From the NCBI GenBank assembly GCA_902729315.2, contig LR746274.1, forward strand, positions 7,561,037 to 7,625,036: a DNA stretch of 64,000 bases, in the 5' to 3' direction. The DNA comes from Spirodela intermedia. Taxonomy: Eukaryota; Streptophyta; Magnoliopsida; Alismatales; Araceae. The stretch's first letter is position 1. Each line of letters starts with the position of its first letter. The notes under the pieces were generated by a model. It was not told the origin of the DNA. It was given only the letters and a program-made list of their open reading frames with translations, and made no database searches. The position numbers and the translations under genes are program-made. Below, in pieces: positions 49,071 through 60,037 of the stretch.

Positions 49071-49493
49071 TCAGAAGCACATATCCAGCAGGCAGCAGCA
49101 GCACAAGGCGGCACAGCTGCAGAAACAATGGCGGAAGACGGTGTTCAGGAGGAACCCAGAAGAAGCCACGAAAGGTGGAAGGAGAGGAAGGGAGAGGAAG
49201 AAGAAGCTCACCATCCTTTCCAGAAGCCATCGCCTCTATCTCTGGTCTCCACGGGGCCCTGAGGAGGGTACTGAGCTCCCTCCTTCATGGGGTATCCCGC
49301 CGGCGGTGGCGCTACGTAGGCGGGGTATCCCTCAGCCGGGGGCGGCGGTGGGTAGGCTGCGGAACATCAAAGAAGGAATTTTTTTCAGTCAAATCATCAC
49401 CTCGGCAGGATCCAGCCGACCGTTATAATCTATAGAAAGAGGGCCGCCGCGGGTACCTGGTGGCGCCGCCTTCTGCTGGTCGTAGTAGCTCAT
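49071..49493 (-). CDS. CYSTM: CYSTM-family cysteine-rich membrane-tail peptide
   Basis: The model has three exons: 49493-49457, 49356-49212 and 49116-49071, giving 75 residues. It opens MSYYDQQKAAPP, the family's MSYYNQQ start. A Pro/Tyr/Gly-rich middle follows (AEGYPAYVAPPPAGYP, then EGAQYPPQGP). It ends GFWKGCCAALCCCCLLDMCF, the CYSTM module: a short hydrophobic segment with eight Cys in the last 16 residues. Family members are tail-anchored or palmitoylated plasma-membrane peptides, induced by stress or acting in cell-fate control (WIH1/2 type) in Arabidopsis. The splice sites are GT-AG, and the Ala13 and Cys61 codons are split. All the short ORFs annotated in other frames here are shadows. 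Head of the minus transcript: TATA box at 49689-49694 and a (CT)n leader. Confidence 0.93.
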
Positions 49494-49548
49494 GTTTTCC
49501 GGCGTCGGAAAGAAGAAGAGCAGATCAAGAGATTGTAAGAGAAAGAAG

Positions 49549-49551
<3 letters not shown>

Positions 49552-49605
<54 letters not shown>
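49552..49605 (-). repeat. CT microsatellite in the CYSTM 5' UTR
   Basis: A GA run of about 27 units on the plus strand, CT on the sense strand. It begins 59 bp upstream of the ATG at 49493 and, if the TATA box at 49689 is used, is transcribed. CT-rich leaders are common in plant promoters. Confidence 0.85.
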
Positions 49606-49609
<4 letters not shown>

Positions 49610-49688
49610 GATGATTAGACAGAATGGAGAAGATTTGTTGAGGAAGAAGATGAGATTGTGATTTTTCCTACAGAGAGGGGGGGTCCCA

Positions 49689-49694
49689 TATATA
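49689..49694 (-). promoter_or_regulatory. Probable TATA box of the CYSTM gene
   Basis: TATATA followed by TGGGAC on the minus strand, 196 bp upstream of the ATG. It predicts a transcription start near 49660 and a leader of about 165 nt. Confidence 0.55.
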
Positions 49695-49949
49695 CTGCTT
49701 CCGATTGCTTCAACGTGGGGCATCATCGGTGGAGTGGGTCGCCGTCACGCGGGATAGAACGTCGCCGTTTTCTGGCTGCCCCCGACGCACGGCCGGCGGC
49801 TTCCTGGATGCCTCCGGGGGTCGCCTAGAGCGACCCGTCCTCCTCCCCGCGGTCCAACCTTCTAGGCTTCCATGCCATCCGATCTTCGCTGTCCTCGTAC
49901 TGTAAATCAAATCTACCAGTGGGTTTTTGCTAAAAGGGGTGATCAGCCG

Positions 49950-50640
49950 GTCAACCGGAATAAATTGCCAGCTTGGATAAGCATGACGCTGTTGTCCATC
50001 CCAAACTGCTCCACCTTCGTCGTCGCTGTCACCCAGCCCTTGTCTCACCTGCTGGGCTTTCAGCTAGTCTTTGTCAAGGGGCGGGGCCAAACCTGTTTAT
50101 GAGAGTGCAAGTTAAAAACTTGCACCGTTTCCAAGGAGCTTCTTTTCTGTTTGGCATGCTCTGAAGTGCTCTACCTTCGCCGGCGTTGTCACTAACAAAC
50201 TTTTCTTTTTCCCTGGGCATTCGGCTATTCATTTGTCGAGGGGCGGGCCGGGCTGTGATGGGACTCCATTTTTGAGAGAGAAAGTTAAAAACTTGCACCG
50301 TTTCGAGGGAGCTTTTGCCTGCCCGGCACGGATTCTTACTGCTCCATCTTCACCGTCGTGTGACGGCAGCACCACCTTCAGCTATTCTTTGTCCAGGATG
50401 GGCCTCCGTTGATGAGAGAGAAAGTCAAAAACTTGCACCGTGTCAAGTAGCTTCTTTTACCAATTTCGCATCCTCTTATTTCTCCTCCACCGCGGTCGTT
50501 GTCAATCCCAAACTTATCTTCTTCTTCGCTGGGCTTTCCGCCATTATTAGTCGAGTGGCGGGGCGGGCCCGGCCCGGCTGGGCCCCAGTTTATGAGAGAG
50601 AAAGTGCAAAACTTTCACCATTTCAAGGCGCCGTCACCCG
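49950..50640. repeat. Degenerate ~170-bp tandem repeat upstream of CYSTM
   Basis: Four units are anchored by GAGAGAGAAAGTxAAAAACT followed by TGCACC.TTTC.A at 50101, 50274, 50414 and 50594 (spacings 173, 140 and 180). Each carries a block like TGTCGAGGGGCGGGCC before the anchor and AAGGAGCTTCTTTT after it. Also shared is CTCCACCTTCGxCGTxGTCA. It is GC-rich, unlike nearby intergenic DNA. Four ORFs across it are chance products. Confidence 0.75.
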
Positions 50641-50756
50641 TGTGGCACGCATTCATTTTTACGGTCCTCCCTCTCAGGAGAATATATTCCTCCGACTTGT
50701 GTTTTCTAAGTCGGTGGGAATAACTCCGCCGTGCTTGAGAAACCAAGACGATATTC

Positions 50757-50757
50757 T

Positions 50758-50798
<41 letters not shown>
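50757..50798. repeat. GA microsatellite
   Basis: A GA run with one AAAG interruption, followed by GAGCAGCAGCAATC and then a short ORF. Confidence 0.85.
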
Positions 50799-50800
<2 letters not shown>

Positions 50801-50811
50801 CAGCAGCAATC

Positions 50812-50934
50812 ATGGATGAGATTCGCAGGAGGAGCAAGCGCGTGATCTCCATTAAGTTCGTCCGGGTTTCCTTCCGCGTCTGGGTTTCCAGAAGGCCGAC
50901 CGATAATGAGACGAATCAGGCTGACCATCGCTGA
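50812..50934 (+). other. Short ORF of 40 residues after a GA leader, unrecognised
   Basis: MDEIRRRSKRVISIKFVRVS and a basic continuation, ending at TGA 50932-50934. The setting (GA-rich leader, then ATGGATG) resembles the start of a plant gene. No downstream exon could be found and the protein matches no family I know. It may be a truncated first exon or chance. Confidence 0.2.
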
Positions 50935-53199
50935 CCAGATGTTCGTCGCCAAACGGGATAAAATAAAATAAATAATATATATATTTATAATCTCGGCGGC
51001 GAACCGCGTTATTTTCTCCATCCCAGAATAAAATAATGATATGATAAAATAGAAAGTATTCCTACAAAGAGGGGTGCAAGCAAATCGTCAGAAATAATTC
51101 TATACAGGAAATGGCTTAACGTCTGCATGTGTGGGGATATTCAGCAGGATAGAAAGATGGCGTATTCACAACTGACGGTCAATTCTTCCCAAACATAGAA
51201 AAACAATGTAGGAGAAACCCACAAGAAATCAAGAAATTGCTCATGAAGTAATGCTTCATTCGGAGTCAACTAACTGGATCCGTCCCTGATGTTAGGAATT
51301 CATAATGGTAGCTATAAAAAGAGGAGGAAATAATGATTAAAACATGACTCTAGGGCACATTGGCTCAAAAATCAATGGATTTTTATTTACTTATTCCTAC
51401 AAACAAGGAAATTTGTGAAAAAGCAAGCTGAACTTTCTCAATGAACTTTCTTATTTGATTGTGAAAGTTATGACTGTAGCTTAGGGTACAAAAATAGTAA
51501 GAAAATATGCCAACAAAATGAAAGGGATGGTATATAAATGTTACAAATCTTGATTGACCTTAAGTAGGAACTTGATAAAGTAAGCAGCCAAATTCTGGGT
51601 GAAGAGAAAATTCTGGTGAAATGCTGAAGACCCCTTACGCTGGAATCTCAAGACATAGATGCCTTTCCATTCGTTGTCAAATATAAGAACTGAGTGCCTT
51701 AATCACACCCCAATCAAAGTAAGAATCATCAGGCAGATCCAAGAGACAATGTATGGTGCTTTTTTAGCAAAAGTTGATGGTACACTTAGGATAAGTGTTA
51801 TAAATTACATGGGGAGAACACAACAAACTGCACAAATTCATCTCACTACTAAGGAGCTGAGTGAGGATCAGCCACACTGGTAGTCTTAGGATTCTCCATG
51901 TGATAAACATATGAGTGTCTTGTAACAACAAAATTTTATGTTACATAAGGGAAAAATAGATTTTTATTTTCCCTCTTTTGCATGCTTTGTGATAGAACGA
52001 AATTGAGGGTCATCAAAAGCCCTAAAATTAGTTGATCAAAAAATATTTATAATCACGAATTTACCAAATAAAAAAACTAAAATAGGTAAGTATGGTGGTA
52101 AACTCAAGGTCGATTCATTGGGAATGAGAATTAGGCATTGCTTAGTTAATATTTAAATCAAACAAGTTCAAAAGAGAAGTGATGGTGAATAAGAAGAATT
52201 TTCGCTGTCAGAAAAGGAGAAAACAATGGTTCAGTGATGTAGAAGACAATTAAGAATGGAAAAAATACTCACAAATGATTCACGAGACAAAGTTAACACT
52301 ATATTTCTATCTATTCAAACCTATGAGAGCTAGATTTTTATTCACACTCGAAACACAACAAACTTAGAGAAACTTACCTCAAGCCTCTATATTTTGCCAA
52401 GGTCAAGTGGTTTCCTCTTTGAGTACACTTCTTCCACATCTCAACTATGAAAAAAAGCATGAATCAACTTGAACATATTGAGATTGATGCAGAACTCCAA
52501 TGTGGTTTCATTAAGCCAACTAAATGTTGGGACATTCGAAGTTCATTCTTCCGCCCCTAAACAGCGGCTTAAATACATAAGGGTTTTCATGAGAGATGGG
52601 AATACACATGTAGGGCTATGATTAAATGAGGGCATTTTTGTCTTTTTGGTTGTGATAAAATCAAGTAAGAGATAATTTCTTTTTAAGTTGATTTGAAGCA
52701 TTGGATTTAGAAGTCTTATCATAGCCATCAGATCTTCTTGAATGTTGCGATCTGCTGCACCCTCGATAAGTATGCTCCATTTGCCGTTGATTCTATTAAC
52801 TTTTTTACAGCTTCCAATCTTCTCAATTGATGATGCCACGTGTCAGCACCTCAACCCTTGATTCCATCGCCTCATCTCCACATATTAGATCTCGTTCGTC
52901 GAAGCATATATTGGCTTCCTAAAAATCATAAAAAGATATCAAAAATCCTAAAATTCTCTCATATTAATAAAAATAATAATTATAACTATAAAACTCAAAG
53001 AAAAATTCTGAAAAATTCACTAAAATATTAAAATTCATGAAATACTCAAAGAAATAATAAATTTCATTTTTAATATGATAACATATAATATTATATGATT
53101 TATGCCTTTCGTATCATAATCATCATGCTATCACTTTGCAAGGTGCCTTTGGATGATTTCTCCTCTCCATTCAACAACCACAATAAGTAGCAAAGGCAA
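50935..53199. other. Intergenic, no gene recognised
   Basis: AT-rich. 52080-52150 (GGTAAACTCAAGGTCGATTC and neighbours) is reminiscent of text found inside plant LTR elements, but I could not find its partner. ORFs 51659-51883 (plus) and 52839-52543 (minus) have no recognised domain. Confidence 0.4.
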
Positions 53200-55250
53200 G
53201 TCCACAAGGACTTGGTGCAGAAGATGAGTTGAAGAAACTCAAGGCCAAAATTGAGACGTTAAAGTTTGCAATCCTTTGGTTTATCAACTCAGTCATTTGA
53301 GTTTTCTTCATCCATTAGATTAATTACCCCTTGTGATTCTCCATCTCCCTCATAAATTTTAGTTTTTGGTACAATTGACCATATTACCAATACATCACAC
53401 AATTTTCTCAATTACAAACCATGTCATAGTAACAAGCAAGTGTTCACTACAAATGGTTCATTATTCACCATAGCCAAAATAGGTGACATAAAAACAAAAC
53501 AAAAAAAAACCTTCAAAAATATGTTATAAGTTCCTAAACATTCAAAACTCTTTTATTTATTAAGAAACTAATAGGTGACCTAAGTTGTGGGGTTTTATTT
53601 ACTGGTGATGGTTTTGTGTTATCTAACAAGGTGTTGGATTGGAAGATTAGATTTACTTGATAATGAGGAAGTCTGTATCATATGAGAGAACAGAGCCAAC
53701 CTCAATTCACAAATGCGAGTTCAACGTCAAAACCTTGGCTGCTTCTTCAACCAAAACATGACAAATGTTTTATCATTAATGTCTAGAGCATCCCTCCTCC
53801 TAGACAATGAAAATTATATTTTTTTGTCTATCTCAAGGACAAAACATAAGCAATACATTTTTATGGTGTCTTTGAGCTTACAAAATATACAAGTTTTTCA
53901 TTTCCAATTAATGGTGAAAAAAAATCAGAATCTATTTATCACATTCATAATGATATTTGGGGGAATTTTGCATCTAACCTTATCAAAATTTAGGGGTAAG
54001 ATGGCATGCCACCTTTATTGATGACTACACATGGCTCACATGGGTGTTTTTACTCAAAATACAAGTTAGAAGTTAATAATATATTAAAAATATCTTGTAT
54101 CTTATTTAAAATAAATTTGAACCACCATAAAAGAGTTAAATCTGAAATTTTAGGGATATATCAATTGAACCTTGATGTCATCTTTTCAAAGAGAAGAAAT
54201 AATTCATGAATCTTTTCATGTTAATACATGACAACAATACTGGTAGAAAAAAATAAAAATATTCATGTCTTAGAAGTTACTATAACTCTTGTTTCAAAAT
54301 TGTGTTTCAATCTCATTGATTGTCTACTTAATAAATGGCATGCCAACTTGAGTATTATAGTACAAGAGCCAAATATAAATATTATATCTCATGCTATCAA
54401 GACATTAAACTCAAGAATATCTTAATATCTAAGATATTTGGATTTGTATCCTTCATTTATATTCATGACCAAATTAAAATAAAACAAGATCTTAGAGTAT
54501 TAAAATGTATATTGTTTGGATATTCTAGCACACAAAATAAGTATAAAGCCAATGTAAAGGCTTTTTATCGCAATGGACCTAACTCTTCATGAAAAAGAAT
54601 CTTATTTTAAAATAATGTACACCAACAACCTAAGTTTGACAATGATAATAAATATTGAGATGAACTATGAACAATTCTACCTCCCACTAAGAATAGAAAT
54701 TTGTATTCCTCTTATGACAAAGTTTCTAAATATTTACCTTAAACATTATTGTAATTCCATCCCCTTTATCTTATGCTTTCTAAGTGGGAATGAAAATAAG
54801 TAATGGATGAAGCAATCAAAGCTTTAGAAAAAATCAAATGTGGAAACTAGTAAAACTCCCACGTGGTAAGAAGATTATTGGTGTCAAGAGAGTATATATT
54901 GTAAAATATAAATTCAATGGATCTATAGAATGATATGCATCTAAATTAATAGTTGAAGATTATATCAAACATAGAGTAGATAACGTGAAAAAAAATAACT
55001 TAGTAGCAAAGATAAATGTTTTGATGGTCTTATTATCTTTAGTAGCATATTATGGCTACTATCTACTACAATTTGATGTCAAACATATTTTCTTACATGA
55101 AGACTTAGATAAACAATTTATGTGAATATTCCACCAAGATATCATGAGTCAAATGATGGTTCAATATCCCAGCTAAAAAAGTCATTGTGTAGACTAAACC
55201 AACCACCCAAAGTATATTTAAAAAGCTTACAAAAGTGATGTTCATATGGG
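53200..55250 (+). pseudogene. Decayed Ty1/copia polyprotein (protease, integrase, part of reverse transcriptase)
   Basis: In order along the plus strand: a protease-region remnant (DHITNTSHNFLNYKPC and LFTIAKIGDI, about 53375-53490), a GAG-pre-integrase/integrase section (TWLTWVFLLK near 54029), and the integrase C-terminal text FGFVSFIYIHDQIKIKQDLR (about 54440-54500). The last is followed by VLKCILFGYSSTQNKYKA, diagnostic of copia elements. Next is the start of reverse transcriptase (KKIIGVKRVYIVKYKFNGSI, about 54868-54930; LLQFDVKHIFLHEDL, about 55068-55112). Stops and frameshifts are many. It breaks off before the YVDD box; RNase H and LTRs were not found. The RT text after 55200 is replaced by unrelated sequence. 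Confidence 0.85.
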
Positions 55251-55439
55251 TTACAAATCAAGTAATGAAGATGTTAAAGCTAGATTTTTTGTGTTCTAAT
55301 TAGTTTTATTATTGAATTATTTTTAACTTGCAGAATAAATATAGGATATATTATTAAATTTTGAAGTTTAAAGTTAAACTACTGTGTAATTTTAGATTAT
55401 TTAAAAATATAAAAGAATAAAATATAAAAAAGAATCTGT

Positions 55440-55700
55440 CCACTAGTAGGCCGACACTCGACAACTGACTCAAAGGGGCATTGCAGTCGAGTAGGTAGAC
55501 CCAAACTAAGGGTGCCATGAGCTAGGCTCGAGTGGTGAAGGACTCACTTTGTGCATGTGCATCACTCCCCTGTCATGTCTTGATAACTGACTGGTCATAA
55601 AGTAAAGAGCATCCGTACACACGTGTGCGCATGAAGATGGACCAACTTTTTCCCTTCTCCTAAGATGGTCATGGGTATTATTTCAGGAGGATGGATTAAT
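55440..55700 (+). mobile_element. Fragment related to the 5590/9954/13289 LTR family
   Basis: The GC-richer block repeats the order of landmarks seen in those LTRs: a GAGCxAGGCTCxAGTGG block, TGTGCATGTGCATCACTCCCC, a CATGTCTTGATAACTGACTG block, then TACACACGTG. Identity is lower than among the three left-hand copies, so it is a related family or an older insertion. Its ends are not definable; 55700-56150 may be more of the same LTR. Confidence 0.5.
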
Positions 55701-56860
55701 TGCTTTTGTGCATTTGAATGCAGCCATCTAGAGCACGGTCTGATTCAGTAGTATTTAGTGAGCCACATCATCCGATTAGTCAAATACTATGACTAGTGAA
55801 CCGTCATGATACCAAATGCATAAAATGATCTATTGGTAGTTTGCAAATCTGACGCCACATAGCACGCACATAACCTTAAAGGATGATCTGATGGGTAAGG
55901 AGTTGCCATGGTACTAGGGACTTAAGTTCCTAATTGACAATGGTCCGTGGCGAGTTGATCTTGTGTCACTCAACATGCCATGTGACCAAGCACAACTGAT
56001 CTAGTGACTCCCAAAGTGCCACAATACTGGGAACTTAAGCTCTCGCACATGTCAGCATCATAGATATAAAGATAATAATCAACTATTATCTAATAAAGTA
56101 GATATTATCGATTATCTTTAAAATCCTGACAACAATCGTAAATATAACAATTTGTTTCCTTCCTCCTTTTGCATGATCAACACCTTTGGCACTCACTAAG
56201 CTCATTCATGTCTCCTCCAACTATACTCAAGGCCTCTGACGAGTAGTCAGCTCTTTCCATCTTCTCCCAGACGATGATGACAACATGGTCAACCTCTTTT
56301 TTGGTGGATCCCTCTGCCAAGCGACGCAACACTTTCGAACAATACTGATATGACTTTTGACATAGTGTGGCACGTTCGAACGAATCCAAGCTATCACATT
56401 AGTGTCTCTAACTACCTAGAAGTAGACTAAACTTAGACAATGATTTATTTTCTACTTTCAATATTTACTCACCAACTTTTATCATTTATTTATATTTTGT
56501 GGCAAGTATTTTTGTTTCATGCATATTTCGATTGAAATGAGTAGAACTAATTCAAAACATGATGAATAATCTTCATTCTTCTTCTAAATCCTTTGAAACT
56601 TGTCTAAAATTAAGCTAAGTTCATTTCTAACTTATTTTCTATTCTTTTTTGCAGTCAAATCTTGACATATCTATGTTCTCGATGTTTCACAAATAATGAG
56701 TATTTTTCTATTTTCGAATGCAAAATCAATAAGATTAAAGGTTGCTTAATGATCGTTGAATTATTAAAAAAAAGTGAAGACATTCACAGCTAACTTCATG
56801 TCATGTGTGTGAATTATTGAGCACACATTTGTCTGAGAATAATGATCACTGTGAAAACGA
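55701..56860. other. Intergenic, no gene recognised
   Basis: A 70-residue minus ORF at 56389-56177 has no recognised domain. The rest is AT-rich. Confidence 0.4.
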
Positions 56861-56869
56861 GTTGACCAT

Positions 56870-57180
56870 ATTTCTCTCTTTTCTTATTATCGTCTTATTT
56901 CTCTCTCCCTCTCTCGTGAGACTACTTTCTCTCTCTCTATCTCTTATGAGGTCTTCTCCCTTTATCTCCCTCTCTCTCAATCAATCTCTCTCTCTCTCTC
57001 TCTTTCTCTCTCCCTCTCTCTCATGAGACATTTCTCTCTCTCTTTCTCATGTGAGATTCCTTCTCTCTTTCTCTCTCTTTCACAAGAGATTTCATCTCTC
57101 ATTCTTTGTGAAAGCTCTTTCTTCTCTCTCTCTTCCTCCTTTTTTTCCACTTCTCTCTCTCGATTCTTGTCACCTCACCC
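56870..57180. repeat. Compound CT-rich tract
   Basis: About 310 bp of TCTC runs, punctuated every 40-50 bp by TCATGAGAC / TCATGTGAGATT / TCACAAGAGATT-type words. This suggests an old tandem unit that combined a CT run with a TxxTGAGA core. The plus ORFs here are Ser/Leu artefacts. Confidence 0.7.
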
Positions 57181-60037
57181 TTCTATTTTATTATTTCTAT
57201 TAAATATTAATAAAATATTATAAATCAAATGATAAATAAAATTAATAAATATATTTGAAACAAAATTACTATTTCCTTTCATTCCCTCAAGTGTCATCAA
57301 AGTGTCAAGATGAAGAGGGCTGTTGAAGTAAGCTACTTGAGATCTTCTTCAAATTCAAGGCTTCATCAAGTTATTTTCAATCTTGATTTTCTATAGTGTG
57401 GAATGAGAGAATGTAGAGATGATGACAAGAAAGCAGCTGCTGCCTTAGGGTTCTTGACTTTATCACCTTACCCTAATTTGGGAAAAAATGTTATTTGACA
57501 TATTTGTAATGGGCCTTCCCTTTTAAAACAATTATTGAAACCAGGCATTCTTTAGTTTGGGTAGATATGGTCCACTTGATGCTTAAGTGACTCAATTAAA
57601 TTCTTCTTAATCATACTAAGATTTCCCCTACCCTATTTGGTCACATTTAGTGGGATCCAAGCTTGGCCTTTAATGGGTCTAGCTTGAGAAGATAATAAAC
57701 ACAAAACTCTCATAAAAATCATATTAAATAAAAATTATTTTTTTATGATCTATTTGATGCCTTAATTTTTCACATAATTCATCTTGTTACTATATGCATA
57801 TGATTAAATTTATACAATGAAAACTTCACCACAAAATGTCAATCTCAGTTAATCAAATTTAGTCAAGAAACATATTTCTTCTATTAATTGGAATAAATTG
57901 ACTTTGAGTCTTAATTTCATATTCAATTGCATCACTATTCTAATTTTAGATAAACAAAGATTTTTGGAGTGAAACTCTACAAGATCATCGTATTCTTGAG
58001 GGTGAAGATTGAAATTCACATTCTTGATGTTTCTTGATAATATAATGATCATGATTGGTAAAAAGAAATATTTTTATGAATTTACATCTAAGAGAAAGTC
58101 ATCATCCATGTTATAACCATAAACACAAAAGTAATTTGTTTAATGTTAACCTTTCAAGTGAATATATCCAAGACCAAGGGCGGTTGAATACCACATATAT
58201 ATAACCTGAATATAATTATCTCATCAGGCCTGCATTGCCCAAGAGAGTTGAATGGTGTGACTAGATGTACTTTAATGATCTATTAAAAATTCTAACTAGG
58301 TTGCAGAGGTTCCAATATTCCACAATCAAACAATTTTCTTGATGGACCTCTAGGAGTCATAAAAAAAAATCAATAGACAAAAGACTTGAAGATTGAGCTT
58401 TCAATTCTGTGAGGAATTTTTCACAATGGTGCCTAGATTCTTTGTTGGATACTCACATAAGACATCCTTTTCAACTTAGCACCTTTGAAATGCACTCAAA
58501 TTGAAGGAGCTTAGCAACTTATGCATAATCTTATCTTTACCCAAATGAGTTTCATATCAAGATGTTAGAACTCTAAGGCTTGGTGCCAAAACATTTTCTC
58601 AAAGGTTTGAGAGAAAAACCTTTCCATTTGGGATTTAACGTTCAATAATAAATGGATTATATGGTTTAATATAAATCTACTTTAGTTGTCATTAATTACA
58701 TTTGATTAAGCATGATACCACTTTTTAATCTTCAGCCCACACCATGGATCTTGGGATGCCTCATGATGTTTGAATGTAATAAGATCATACCTAAGTTGAA
58801 TATGGTGACAAAGAGATATGACAACTAAAGTAGATCTTCAACTTAGGTATGAAACCCTTTTAAGAAAGGATTCATACCTAAGTTGAATATGGTGACAAAG
58901 AGATAGGCCTATTTCATAACATTGTGAGTTCCATAAAACTAGCTTAAAATTAAGAATAAATGTGTGACATCAGAAGTAAGACAATATCTCATCTCTTTTT
59001 GATTATATGTGCATTTCATTAATTCAATAGGGGCATATGATCTTTGTATTTTAGGGAAATGGATAACATTTTTTATTAATGAAAATATATATATATATAT
59101 GAGAATTTATGAAGGTAGCAGATATAGACAAACAAGGAATAAAGACTAAAAATATTCTGTTAGTACATAAAGGAATCATATTATTTTGCATTTCAGGGTT
59201 AGAAGCATCTGCATCTTAAAATCTTGGCACGTAAACAAGGAAAAATATATATATAGAATAGCAATCATGCTTTGTAAACAAGGGAATTTCTCCTAGAACA
59301 AAATGCAACTATTTCATAATAAATGGCAATTACGAGGAAAGCTCCTCATGTACATGTCCCACTTGAACTTCAGCTGAAGAACACCAAGGAAAATACTCTA
59401 TGAGAATAAAAGAAGGGGGTTGGGAGAGAGATAGACTACATGAAGAAATAGACCACCAAGCAGTGCCAAGACAGAATTGCAGGGAAGAAAATCAACAGAA
59501 ATTATAATCTGCTTCATCCTAAAATGTAAAAGATAAATCTGACCAGATACTGGAATCACATCTTGCTACGGATTTACAGGACCAGGTCAAAGAATCCAAT
59601 GTTCCATTAAGCAATCAAGTCCGGGTCCACAAGATTACCCATCAAAGCCGAAGGAGAGCATATAAGAGGAACAATGTTGGCCACCACCACCACTTCAACA
59701 CCTGCAAATCTGCCCTGAAGGAGAGAGAACACAAGAGACACGCCAAGAGTTACCACTCAAGAACCCTCTCCCTCCTAAGTCCAAGACACATGGGGACCAC
59801 CTCCAGGGCCAGCAGGACCTTCTGGGTAATGCATCAATCAATAATAAAATTAAGAATTTCATTTCATAGGTACCCATCAAGTTAATTAAAATAAAAGTTA
59901 GTAAAAAAAACAAAAGGAGATTGAGAAAATAAAGCATCTTTGGTAATGGCCTGTATTCAACAGAACAACAACCATCTTTCCCTTAGAAGCCACCCACTCA
60001 AAAGGAACCGCCCATGCAGAAAAATTAGGGAAGAAAG
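57181..60037. other. Intergenic and 3' flank of VPS52
   Basis: 57200-59300 is AT-rich with no gene. It includes a hairpin at 58837-58887. 59600-60037 probably contains the VPS52 3' UTR (minus). The minus ORF at 59937-59695 is open but featureless. Confidence 0.4.
58792..58903. repeat. Duplicated 33-bp word with an intervening perfect inverted repeat
   Basis: ATACCTAAGTTGAATATGGT and the following GACAAAGAGATA occur directly repeated at about 58789 and 58873. Between them the 17-bp word TTCAACTTAGGTATGAA (58837-58853) is the exact reverse complement of 58871-58887. The 17-bp spacer can itself partly pair (CCTTT/AAAGG). The RNA would fold into a long hairpin. Confidence 0.8.

Noticed and set aside
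49141-49435. Two plus-strand ORFs of 86 and 95 codons over CYSTM
   Set aside because: Antisense to the CYSTM exons, which are supported by splice sites and the Cys-rich tail.
59695-59937. 80-codon minus ORF downstream of VPS52
   Set aside because: No family resemblance; most simply 3' UTR or intergenic sequence.
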